Assembly (NCBI RefSeq): GCF_030766935.1
Contig: NZ_JASERL010000010.1
Location: forward strand, 186,001-250,000
Direction: 5' to 3'
DNA: 64,000 nt
Origin: Streptomyces sp. KL109B
GTDB taxonomy: Bacteria > Actinomycetota > Actinomycetes > Streptomycetales > Streptomycetaceae
In this document: positions 34,629 to 42,254 of the stretch, piece after piece
Layout: each line of letters opens with the position of its first letter
How positions within the stretch are numbered: position 1 is the first letter of the stretch
Notes under the pieces: generated by a model
Told to the model about the DNA's origin: nothing
The model's input: the letters and a program-made list of their open reading frames with translations, nothing else
Database searches by the model: none
Made by a program: the position numbers and the translations under genes

Positions 34629-35915
34629 GTGCCACAGAAGGACACGGTCACCCACACCCCCGGCGGCAAGCGCCCGGGCTACGGGCAGCTCCTGCGCACC
34701 CGCGGGGCCTGGACGTTCCTGCTTCCCGGCTTCGCGGCGCGGCAGCCGTTCGCGATGCTGACGATCTCCATCGTGCTGCTCGTGCAGCACACCACCGGCT
34801 CCTACGGCACCGCGGGCGCGGTCTCCGCGACGACCGGTGTCTCCATGGCGCTCTTCGCGCCCTACAGCGGCAAGCTGGCCGACCGGTTCGGGCAGCGCGC
34901 CGTGCTGCTGCCCGGCGTGCTCGTGCACTCCGTCTCGGGCCTCACGCTCACCGCGCTCGCGCTGTCCGGGGCGCCCACGTGGGCGCTGTTCGCGGCGGCC
35001 GTGCCCACGGGCGCCTCGACGCCACAGGTCGGCCCCATGGTGCGGGCGCGCTGGGGCGTGAAGCTGCACGGCTCGCCCCTGATGCAGACTGCCGCCGCCT
35101 TCGAGTCCGTCACCGACGAGTTCACCTTCGTCCTGGGCCCGCTGTTCGCGACGGCCCTGTGCACCGGCATCGACCCGGCCGCGGGCCTGCTCACCGAGGC
35201 CGCGCTCACGCTCGTCGGCGGGCTGCTGTTCGCCGCCCAGAAGGGCACCCAGCCGCCCGTGGCGGGCCTTGAGGAGCACGCGCGCGTGCGGCACACCTCC
35301 GCGCTGCGGGTCCCCGGTGTGCGCGTCCTGATCGTGACGTTCCTCGGCATCGGCTCCGTCTTCGGCGGCATGCAGGTCTCCCTCGCCGCGTACACCGAGT
35401 CGATCGGCGAGCCCGGTCTCAACGGAGTCCTGTACGGGATCTTCGCCGCGGGCAACATGCTCTCGGGCCTCGTCTGCGGCGCCATCGCGTGGAAGGTCGC
35501 CCCGCAGCGGCGCCTCCTCGTCGGCTACACGGCCCTCGCCGTCATGGCCTCGGGGCTGTGGGCGGCGCAGTCCGTGGTGCTGCTCGCCGGGCTCGGCCTG
35601 CTGGTCGGCGTGTGCATCGCGCCGTCCCTGATCACGGGCTACACGCTCGTCGAGAAGATCGTCCCCGCGGGTTCGAGGACCGAGGCCTTCACCTGGCTGA
35701 CCGGGGCGGTCGCACTCGGTCAGGCGGCCGCCGTGTCGGTGGCCGGGCAGCTGGAGGACCGGCTCTGGGACGGCGCCGGATTCCTCGTCCCGATGGGCGG
35801 CACGGTGCTCGCCCTGGTGGTCATGTTCCTGCTGCGCTCGCGGCTCGTGCCGCCGTCCGTGGGGCGGACCGTGGCACGTGGTGTGGGTCACCGCGAGCCC
35901 GTGACAGTGGACTGA
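34629..35915 (+). CDS. MFS transporter
   Basis: 428 aa with about 12 membrane segments. A major facilitator fold is shown by the motif-A-like loop YSGKLADRFGQRAVLL between helices 2 and 3 and the duplicated six-helix pattern. The start is GTG 34629 with AAAGG about 8 nt upstream. The type resembles putative exporters of small metabolites; the substrate is unknown. It has an unusually long upstream gap and is followed by the CIRCE element of the next gene. Confidence 0.87.
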   Translation: MPQKDTVTHTPGGKRPGYGQLLRTRGAWTFLLPGFAARQPFAMLTISIVLLVQHTTGSYGTAGAVSATTGVSMALFAPYSGKLADRFGQRAVLLPGVLVHSVSGLTLTALALSGAPTWALFAAAVPTGASTPQVGPMVRARWGVKLHGSPLMQTAAAFESVTDEFTFVLGPLFATALCTGIDPAAGLLTEAALTLVGGLLFAAQKGTQPPVAGLEEHARVRHTSALRVPGVRVLIVTFLGIGSVFGGMQVSLAAYTESIGEPGLNGVLYGIFAAGNMLSGLVCGAIAWKVAPQRRLLVGYTALAVMASGLWAAQSVVLLAGLGLLVGVCIAPSLITGYTLVEKIVPAGSRTEAFTWLTGAVALGQAAAVSVAGQLEDRLWDGAGFLVPMGGTVLALVVMFLLRSRLVPPSVGRTVARGVGHREPVTVD

Positions 35916-35945
35916 TCCCGCGGAATAGGTCACTATGGACCGTCG

Positions 35946-35972
35946 TTAGCACTCAATGAGTGAGAGTGCCAG
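35946..35972 (+). promoter_or_regulatory. CIRCE element (HrcA operator)
   Basis: TTAGCACTC (35946-35954), nine bases, then GAGTGCCAG (35964-35972). The CIRCE consensus is TTAGCACTC-N9-GAGTGCTAA, so the left arm is perfect and the right arm matches 7 of 9. It lies just upstream of the ribosome site of the FmdB gene, where HrcA would repress transcription until heat shock. Confidence 0.82.
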
Positions 35973-35984
35973 GAGGAAGACACA

Positions 35985-36332
35985 GTGCCGACTTACCAGT
36001 ACCAGTGCACCGAGTGCGGCGAGGGCCTCGAGGCGGTGCAGAAGTTCACCGACGAGTCCCTGACCGAGTGCCCTGCTTGCCAGGGCCGCCTGAAGAAGGT
36101 GTTCTCGGCCGTCGGCATCGTGTTCAAGGGCTCCGGCTTCTACCGCAATGACAGCCGCGGCTCCTCGTCGAGCAGCAGCCCGGCGTCGGCCTCGAAGTCG
36201 TCCGAGTCGTCCGGCTCCGAGACGAAGTCGTCGGACTCCAAGTCGTCCTCCGAGTCGAAGTCCTCGACGTCCTCGACGTCGTCCTCTTCGAGCTCGTCGA
36301 CCTCTTCTTCTTCGACGTCCTCCGCCGCGTAA
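35985..36332 (+). CDS. FmdB-family zinc ribbon protein with Ser-rich tail
   Basis: 115 aa. Residues 1-45 are the FmdB/CxxC regulatory zinc ribbon: C8-x2-C11 and C29-x2-C32, then FKGSGFYRND. The remaining 60 residues are nearly all Ser with Lys, Glu and Thr, clearly disordered. GTG start with AGGAGG upstream. Control by the adjacent CIRCE element links it to the heat-shock/proteostasis response; its biochemical role in bacteria is not established. A strong UUCG-loop terminator follows. Confidence 0.88.
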   Translation: MPTYQYQCTECGEGLEAVQKFTDESLTECPACQGRLKKVFSAVGIVFKGSGFYRNDSRGSSSSSSPASASKSSESSGSETKSSDSKSSSESKSSTSSTSSSSSSSTSSSSTSSAA

Positions 36333-36353
36333 GCGGCGCCGCGAAGTCTTACG

Positions 36354-36383
36354 AGACCCTGTCGTCTTCGGACGACAGGGTCT
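36354..36383 (+). terminator. Intrinsic-type terminator with UUCG loop
   Basis: A perfect 13-bp stem (36354-36366 with 36371-36383, arm AGACCCTGTCGTC) closed by the very stable TTCG tetraloop and followed by TTTCG. It ends the FmdB transcript before the MTA phosphorylase gene. Confidence 0.85.
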
Positions 36384-36416
36384 TTCGCGTTCCCGGCGTG
36401 ATTACTGTGCTGCCCT

Positions 36417-37280
36417 ATGGCGACCAACCCGACGAACGTGAACGCAAGCGCCGACGCCGAGATCGGTGTCATCGGCGGCTCCGGCTTCTACTCGTTCCTG
36501 GACGACGTGACCGAGGTCCGCGTCGACACCCCCTACGGCCCGCCGAGCGACTCGCTCTTCCTCGGTGAGGTGGCGGGGCGCCGGGTCGCCTTCCTGCCCC
36601 GGCACGGCCGCGGCCACCATCTGCCGCCGCACCGCATCAACTACCGCGCCAACCTTTGGGCGTTGCGCTCGGTGGGCGTGCGCCAGGTGCTCGGCCCGTG
36701 CGCGGTGGGCGGACTGCGGCCCGAGTACGGTCCGGGCACGCTGCTCGTTCCCGACCAGTTCGTGGACCGTACGAAGTCCCGGGCGCAGACCTACTTCGAC
36801 GGGGAGCCGCTCCCGGACGGTTCGGTGCCGAACGTCGTGCACGTCTCCCCCGCCGACCCGTACTGCCCGGCCGGGCGCCGGGTCTCGGTGAAGGCGGCGC
36901 GCGGCAAGGACTGGGAGCCGGTGGACGGCGGGACGCTCGTGGTGGTCGAGGGGCCGCGGTTCTCCACCCGCGCCGAGTCGGCGTGGCACGCGGCCATGGG
37001 CTGGTCGGTGGTCGGGATGACCGGGCACCCGGAGGCGATGCTCGCCCGTGAACTGGAGCTCTGCTACACGTCGTTGACCCTCGTCACGGACCTGGACGCG
37101 GGCGCGGAGAGCGGCGAGGGCGTCTCGCACGACGAGGTGCTGCACGTGTTCGCGGCCAATGTGGACCGGCTGCGGACTGTGCTGTTCGACGCGGTGGCGG
37201 GGCTGCCGGCGAACACGGAGCGGGACTGCCTGTGCGTGGGGGCGCTGGGCGGGATGGATCCGGGGTTCCGGCTGCCGTGA
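36417..37280 (+). CDS. mtnP: S-methyl-5'-thioadenosine phosphorylase
   Basis: 287 aa. Phosphorolyses methylthioadenosine to adenine and methylthioribose-1-phosphate in methionine salvage. Purine-nucleoside-phosphorylase motifs: GVIGGSGFYSFLDD, PRHGRGHHLPPHRINYRANL with the phosphate-binding His, and VGMTGHPEAMLARELELCY. TTACTGT about 12 nt before the ATG looks like a -10 region, and there is no ribosome site, so the mRNA may be leaderless. Confidence 0.92.
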   Translation: MATNPTNVNASADAEIGVIGGSGFYSFLDDVTEVRVDTPYGPPSDSLFLGEVAGRRVAFLPRHGRGHHLPPHRINYRANLWALRSVGVRQVLGPCAVGGLRPEYGPGTLLVPDQFVDRTKSRAQTYFDGEPLPDGSVPNVVHVSPADPYCPAGRRVSVKAARGKDWEPVDGGTLVVVEGPRFSTRAESAWHAAMGWSVVGMTGHPEAMLARELELCYTSLTLVTDLDAGAESGEGVSHDEVLHVFAANVDRLRTVLFDAVAGLPANTERDCLCVGALGGMDPGFRLP

Positions 37281-37452
37281 TCGCGGGGCGGTAGGCCCGG
37301 CCGTGGCCGAATTCCCCGTTCCGGTGAGGGAGTTGTCCACAACCGCTCGGTAGCACACGGGGCTCAGCGGGATGCGCCGCCGAGGCGGATCGTGGTCGGC
37401 GAGACGGGCGCGGTGTCCGTCCGGCCCGACCGATCCGCAGGCGGTGGCGACT

Positions 37453-38007
37453 GTGTCCGCATCCGACTCGTACGAGCTCAGCATTCCCCCGACGTCCGAG
37501 GTGCCGTCCTTCCCTCCCGTGCGCGTACGCGGCGCGCGGTGGCGGTCGGGGCGCTCGGGCAGGCGCCGGCGCGGTCCTTCCGCGGCGGTGGGTCTCGCCC
37601 TGACCGCGGCGGCGCTGGCTGCCGCGGTGCCCTCGTCCGGCGCGGGGCGCGGGCCCGAGCCGCCGCGGGGCCGGGCGGCGCCGGGCGAGCGGGTCACCGC
37701 TTCCGCGCCCGCGGTGTCGGCGCCGGTGCGGATCGCGGACGCGGGGGCGGTGCGGCTGCTGCGGCCGGGCGACCGGGTCGACGTGGTGGCGGCGCGGGCG
37801 GACGGCGGGCCGGGCGTGCGGGTGCTGGCGTCCGGGGCGCGGGTGACGTCCGTGCCGAAGCCGGGGCCAACTCTCGGTCAAGACAGCGGCGTCGGCGAAA
37901 CCTCGGCGGCGGGCGGGGCGTTGGTGGTGCTGACGGTGGGGCGTGCGACCGCGGCACGGCTCGCGGGGGCCGGTGCCGCTTCCCGGCTGGCGGTGACGGT
38001 GTGGTGA
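37453..38007 (+). CDS. SAF-domain protein resembling the CpaB/RcpC pilus family
   Basis: 184 aa from GTG 37453. After a basic N-terminus a hydrophobic anchor (about 38-62) is followed by an extracellular region with a short SAF-like segment, RLLRPGDRVDVVAA, then ARVTSVPKP and VVLTVGRATAARLAGAG, the pattern seen in CpaB/RcpC Flp-pilus assembly proteins. No other pilus genes are near. The start is uncertain; ATG 37372 is in frame but has no ribosome site. Confidence 0.65.
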   Translation: MSASDSYELSIPPTSEVPSFPPVRVRGARWRSGRSGRRRRGPSAAVGLALTAAALAAAVPSSGAGRGPEPPRGRAAPGERVTASAPAVSAPVRIADAGAVRLLRPGDRVDVVAARADGGPGVRVLASGARVTSVPKPGPTLGQDSGVGETSAAGGALVVLTVGRATAARLAGAGAASRLAVTVW

Positions 38008-38124
38008 CGTACGTCTCCCCAAGTCCCCCGTTCGAGCTACCGAATTGGACAGGTCTGACCCGAACTGTCGTAGGTTGCGGAAGCGTTTGCTCCACAACCT
38101 GGACATGTGAAGAGAGGCCTTCTG

Positions 38125-38589
38125 GTGAGCGAGAACAACGAACCGAGCGTGTGGGAAGGCTTCAAGGCCTTCCTCATGCGCGGCAATGTGATCGACCTCG
38201 CGGTCGCCGTGGTCATCGGCGCCGCCTTCACCAACATCGTGAACGCTGTGGTGGAAGGGGTCATCAACCCGATCGTCGGCGCGTTCGGCACGCAGGACCT
38301 GAACAAGTACTCGTACTGCCTGAAGGGTTCGTGCACGCCCGGCAGCGAGGACAGCATCGAGATCATGTGGGGCTCGATCATCAGCGCCGCCATCAGCTTC
38401 CTGATCACGGCCGCCGTCGTGTACTTCCTGATGGTGCTGCCGATGGCCAAGTACCTCGCCCGGCAGGCCGCGAAGAAGGCCGAGAAGGAGGGCACCCAGG
38501 AGGTCCTGGAGGTCACCGAGCTGGAGGTGCTCAAGGAGATCCGCGACTCGCTCGTGGCGCAGCGCGGCTCGGGGCACACCGAGCCCTAG
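38125..38589 (+). CDS. mscL: Large-conductance mechanosensitive channel
   Basis: 154 aa from GTG 38125 (GAGAGG 7 nt upstream). Opens under membrane tension to release solutes in osmotic downshock. FKAFLMRGNVIDLAVAVVIGAAF is the classic first helix; the second helix is ISFLITAAVVYFLMVLPMAKYLA, and an acidic/charged helix forms the C-terminus. Two Cys residues in the extracellular loop (YCLKGSCTP) could form a disulphide, as seen in some actinobacterial MscL loops. Confidence 0.94.
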   Translation: MSENNEPSVWEGFKAFLMRGNVIDLAVAVVIGAAFTNIVNAVVEGVINPIVGAFGTQDLNKYSYCLKGSCTPGSEDSIEIMWGSIISAAISFLITAAVVYFLMVLPMAKYLARQAAKKAEKEGTQEVLEVTELEVLKEIRDSLVAQRGSGHTEP

Positions 38590-38638
38590 GGCCGGTCCTG
38601 GCGGTCCTGACGGTCCTGGCGGGGCTCTCGGCGGCGCT

Positions 38639-38869
38639 TCAGAGGTGGTGGGGCGGCTTCTCGTCGAGGAAGCGGGCCAGGTCGGCGGCGCTGTTGTCCC
38701 CGGCCGTCGGCCGCTCGCCCCAGCCACGGTCCGTGTCGTCGGAGGACTGCGCCGTCAGCGGATCGTCGAAGATCAGCGCGGCCTTGGGGTCACGCTTCTT
38801 CGGATCACGCTTCTGCACGTCGCGGTTCTTCGGATCGCGCTCGTCGGGGTCGGGGGCGGGGCTGCTCAT
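38639..38869 (-). CDS. Small acidic/basic protein of unknown function (76 aa)
   Basis: 76 aa starting from ATG 38869 with GGAG 4 nt upstream. The first 30 residues repeat DP-K-x-RD units (RDPKNRDVQKRDPKKRDPK), then a more ordered acidic segment ending in ADLARFLDEKPPHHL. No domain is recognised. It lies immediately downstream of pflA on the same strand, with 22 bp between, and may be its own small transcription unit or the end of the pfl unit. Confidence 0.55.
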   Translation of the reverse strand: MSSPAPDPDERDPKNRDVQKRDPKKRDPKAALIFDDPLTAQSSDDTDRGWGERPTAGDNSAADLARFLDEKPPHHL

Positions 38870-38891
38870 GGCTCCAGGGTACGTCGGCGGC

Positions 38892-39704
38892 TCAGACCGC
38901 CGTGAGGCCGTGGGATTCGAAGATCGACTTGGCGGCGGCGACCTGCTCGGGGGTGGGCGAGGGGGTGTCGTGCAGCGTGAAGGTCTTGCCGAGCGCCTGC
39001 CACTTCGCCTCGCCGAGCTTGTGGAAGGGCAGCACGTCGACGCGGGAGACGTTGCCGAGGGAGCCCGCGAAGGCGGCGACGCCCTCGATGTTGGCGGGGT
39101 CGTCGGTCAGGCCGGGCACGAGCACGAAGCGCACCCACACGTTCTTGCCGAGGTCGGCGAGCCGGTGCGCGAAGTCGAGGGTGGGCTGCAGCGGGCGCCC
39201 GGTGACGTGCTTGTAGGTGGCGCGGTCCCAGGACTTGATGTCGAGCAGCACCAGGTCCACGTCGCGCAGCAGCGCGTCGGTGGCGCGCACACCGAGGAAG
39301 CCCGAGGTGTCGAGGGCGGTGTGCAGGCCCAGTTCGTGCTTGAAGCGGTGCAGCAGCTCCCCGGCGAAGACCGGCTGGAGCAGCGGTTCGCCGCCGCTGA
39401 TGGTGGCGCCGCCGCCGGCCGCCTCGATGAACCGGGTGTACTTGGCGGCCTCCGCGACGATGTCGTCGGCCGAGGTGCGCTTGCCGTTGCGCATCTTCCA
39501 GGTGTCGGGGTTGTGGCAGTACAGGCAGGTCAGCGGGCATCCGGAGAGGAACGTCACGAAGCGGGTGCCCGGCCCGTCGACGCCGGTCGACAGGTCCCAG
39601 GAGTGCACCGAGCCCTCGATGGGCCGGTGGGTCGCGGCGGCGGCCGGGGTAGCGGCGTCGTTCGCGCCCATGATCCTGGGGTTCTGGGTGAGCAGCACGG
39701 TCAT
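38892..39704 (-). CDS. pflA: Pyruvate formate-lyase-activating enzyme
   Basis: 270 aa radical-SAM enzyme that installs the glycyl radical on PflB. C56-x3-C60-x2-C63 (SGCPLTCLYCHNPD) binds the [4Fe-4S] cluster; the GGEP SAM motif appears in ATISGGEPLLQP. GGAGAGGA precedes the ATG. It lies 48 bp after pflB on the same strand, so the two are an operon. Oxygen sensitivity of the product implies use only when oxygen is very low. Confidence 0.93.
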   Translation of the reverse strand: MTVLLTQNPRIMGANDAATPAAAATHRPIEGSVHSWDLSTGVDGPGTRFVTFLSGCPLTCLYCHNPDTWKMRNGKRTSADDIVAEAAKYTRFIEAAGGGATISGGEPLLQPVFAGELLHRFKHELGLHTALDTSGFLGVRATDALLRDVDLVLLDIKSWDRATYKHVTGRPLQPTLDFAHRLADLGKNVWVRFVLVPGLTDDPANIEGVAAFAGSLGNVSRVDVLPFHKLGEAKWQALGKTFTLHDTPSPTPEQVAAAKSIFESHGLTAV

Positions 39705-39752
39705 GACGTTCCTCTCCGTGTCCTTCAGGGTGTGTCGGTCGGGAGGCCGGGC

Positions 39753-42023
39753 TCAGAGGGAGCCGTGGAACGTGCGGTTGATGACGTCCAGCTGCTGCTC
39801 GCGCGTCAGGCGGACGAAGTTCACCGCGTAGCCGGAGACCCGGATGGTGAGCTGCGGGTAGTTCTCCGGGTGCTCCATGGCGTCCTCCAGGGTCGCCTTG
39901 TTGAGGACGTTGACGTTCATGTGGAAGCCGTCGCTGGCCATGAAGCCGTCGAGCACGCCGGACAGGTTGCCGATCCGCTCGGTGGGAGTGCGGCCCAGGG
40001 CGTCCGGGGTGATCGTGTTGGTCAGCGAGATGCCGTCCTCGGCGTCGTCGTAGGGCAGCTTCGCGACCGACAGGGCGGAGGCGATGTAGCCGTGCTCGTC
40101 GCGCCCGTTCATCGGGTTGGCGCCGGGGGCGAACGGGGTGCCGGCGCGGCGGCCGTCCGGGGTGTTGCCGGTCTTCTTGCCGTAGACGACGTTCGAGGTG
40201 ATCGTGAGCACCGACTGGGTGTGCACGGCGTTCCGGTAGGTGGGGTGCTTGCGGACCTTCTCCATGAAGCCGTGGACGATGCGCTGGGCGATGGCGTCGG
40301 CGCGGTCGTCGTTGTTGCCGTAGGCCGGGTAGTCGCCCTCGATCTCGTAGTCGACGGCGAGGCCGGTCTCGTCGCGGATCACCTTGACCTTGGCGTGCTT
40401 GATCGCCGAGAGGGAGTCCGCGGCGACCGAGAGACCCGCGATGCCGCACGCCATGGTGCGCAGGATCTCCTGGTCGTGCAGGGCCATCTCGATGCGCTCG
40501 TAGGCGTACTTGTCGTGCATGTAGTGGATGACGTTGAGCGCGTGGACGTACGTCTTGGCCAGCCAGTCGAGCATCGCGTCGTACTGCCGGGCCACGGTCT
40601 CGTAGTCGAGGTACTCGCCCTCGATGGGCTCGAAGCCCTCGACGACGCGCTTGCCGGACTTCTCGTCGCGGCCGCCGTTGATCGCGTAGAGCAGCGCCTT
40701 GGCGACGTTCACGCGGGCGCCGAAGAACTGCATCTGCTTGCCGACGGCCATCGCGGAGACGCAGCAGGCGATGGCGGTGTCGTCGCCGTACTTGGGGCGC
40801 ATCAGCTCGTCGGACTCGAACTGGATGGCCGAGGTGTCGATGGCGACCTGGGAGGCGAAGTCCTTGAAGCCCTTGGGGAGTTCGCGCGACCAGAAGACCG
40901 TCAGGTTCGGCTCGGGGGCCGGGCCGAGGTTGTAGAGGGTCTGCAGGGCGCGGAAGGTGGTGCGCGAGACGAGCGGGCGGCCGTCCTCGCCGATGCCGGC
41001 CATCGACCAGGTGACCCAGGTGGGGTCGCCGGAGTAGAGGTCGTTGTACTCGGGGGTGCGCAGGAAGCGGACGATGCGGAGCTTGATGACGAAGTCGTCG
41101 ATGAACTCCTGGGCCTCGGACTCGGTGATCCGGCCGGCCTCGATGTCGCGCTGCAGGTAGATGTCGAGGAAGTTGTCGATGCGGCCGATCGACATGGCCG
41201 CGCCGTTCTGCTCCTTCACGGCGGCGAGGTAGCCGAAGTACAGCCACTGGACGGCCTCGCGGCCGGTCGTGGCCGGGCCGGAGATGTCGTAGCCGTACGA
41301 CATGGCCATCGCCTTGAGCTCGCCCAGCGCCTTGATCTGCTCGGAGATCTCCTCGCGGTCCCGAATGACGTGCTCGGTGGGCCACTCGGCGCCGAGCTTG
41401 TCCTTGTCGGCCTGCTTGGCGGCGATGAGGCGGTCGACTCCGTAGAGGGCGACGCGGCGGTAGTCGCCGATGATGCGGCCGCGGCCGTAGGCGTCCGGGA
41501 GGCCGGTGATGATGCCGGAGGAGCGGCAGGCGCGGATCTCGGGGGTGTACGCGTCGAAGACGCCCTCGTTGTGGGTCTTGCGGAGGTGGGTGTAGATCTC
41601 GCGGACCTCGGGGTCGGCCTCGTAGCCGTACGCGTTGAGGGCGCCCTCGACCATGCGCCAGCCGCCGTTGGGCATGATGGCGCGCTTGAGCGGGGCGTCG
41701 GTCTGCAGGCCCACGATGAGGTCGGTGTGGTCGGCGGGGGTGCCGTCGATGTAGCCGGGCCTGAAGGCGTCGATCCGGGACGGGGTCTTCACGTCGACGT
41801 CGTGGACGCCGCGCTCGATCTCGTCCGGGAACATTCCAAGGAGCTTGTCCCATACGGCGGTTGTGCGCTCGGTCGGTCCCGCGAGGAAGGAGCCGTCGCC
41901 CTCGTAGGGGGCGTAGTTCTGCTGAACGAAGTCGCGGACGTCGATGGCGTCCCGCCACAGCCCGCCCCTGAAGCCGTCCCAGGCCTCGCCGTGTGTCGTC
42001 ATTTCCGCGGGAGTGGCAGTCAT
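39753..42023 (-). CDS. pflB: Formate C-acetyltransferase (pyruvate formate-lyase)
   Basis: 756 aa. Converts pyruvate and CoA to acetyl-CoA and formate. Catalytic Cys pair C420-C421 (AIACCVSAM) and the radical glycine G731 in RVSGYAVNF are intact, and the length matches E. coli PflB. ATG 42023 (MTATPAEMTT) has AAGGTG 6 nt upstream; ATG 42041 is also possible. The 231-bp upstream gap carries a DosR-like site and a CRP/FNR-type palindrome. PFL is uncommon in aerobic filamentous actinomycetes, which makes this operon notable. Confidence 0.95.
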   Translation of the reverse strand: MTATPAEMTTHGEAWDGFRGGLWRDAIDVRDFVQQNYAPYEGDGSFLAGPTERTTAVWDKLLGMFPDEIERGVHDVDVKTPSRIDAFRPGYIDGTPADHTDLIVGLQTDAPLKRAIMPNGGWRMVEGALNAYGYEADPEVREIYTHLRKTHNEGVFDAYTPEIRACRSSGIITGLPDAYGRGRIIGDYRRVALYGVDRLIAAKQADKDKLGAEWPTEHVIRDREEISEQIKALGELKAMAMSYGYDISGPATTGREAVQWLYFGYLAAVKEQNGAAMSIGRIDNFLDIYLQRDIEAGRITESEAQEFIDDFVIKLRIVRFLRTPEYNDLYSGDPTWVTWSMAGIGEDGRPLVSRTTFRALQTLYNLGPAPEPNLTVFWSRELPKGFKDFASQVAIDTSAIQFESDELMRPKYGDDTAIACCVSAMAVGKQMQFFGARVNVAKALLYAINGGRDEKSGKRVVEGFEPIEGEYLDYETVARQYDAMLDWLAKTYVHALNVIHYMHDKYAYERIEMALHDQEILRTMACGIAGLSVAADSLSAIKHAKVKVIRDETGLAVDYEIEGDYPAYGNNDDRADAIAQRIVHGFMEKVRKHPTYRNAVHTQSVLTITSNVVYGKKTGNTPDGRRAGTPFAPGANPMNGRDEHGYIASALSVAKLPYDDAEDGISLTNTITPDALGRTPTERIGNLSGVLDGFMASDGFHMNVNVLNKATLEDAMEHPENYPQLTIRVSGYAVNFVRLTREQQLDVINRTFHGSL

Positions 42024-42186
42024 CTGCGGCACCTTCCCCATCTCTTCGACCGGTTCGTTGCTACGTATTCATTGGACTCCCGCCCGGCCGGTCCGGCGGG
42101 CCGCAATAGTCCCGAGTTCGGGGCCATTGGGCCTCATTCCGGACCGGCGCGAGCCGGGATTAACGCTCTGACCTGGGTTTTCCTTC

Positions 42187-42200
42187 GGGACTTTCGACCC
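42187..42200 (-). promoter_or_regulatory. DosR/DevR-like operator upstream of pflB
   Basis: GGGACTTTCGACCC matches the mycobacterial DosR core GGGACTWWAGTCCC at 12 of 14 positions, with flanking TTC and AAG also close to consensus. It lies about 165-180 bp upstream of the pflB start. Related GGGAC-N4-GACCC sequence is found upstream of nirBD. Confidence 0.55.
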
Positions 42201-42207
42201 AAGTTCG

Positions 42208-42227
42208 CTTGTGAACGCATTCACAAG
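42208..42227 (-). promoter_or_regulatory. CRP/FNR-family palindrome upstream of pflB
   Basis: CTTGTGAACGCATTCACAAG is a perfect 20-bp palindrome with arms TTGTGA and TCACAA spaced by 6 bp, the arrangement bound by CRP/FNR-family regulators. It sits next to the DosR-like site, about 185 bp upstream of the pflB start and just past the narK stop. Confidence 0.6.
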
Positions 42228-42254
42228 AATTTCGTCGAAATCCCGTGTTACAGG

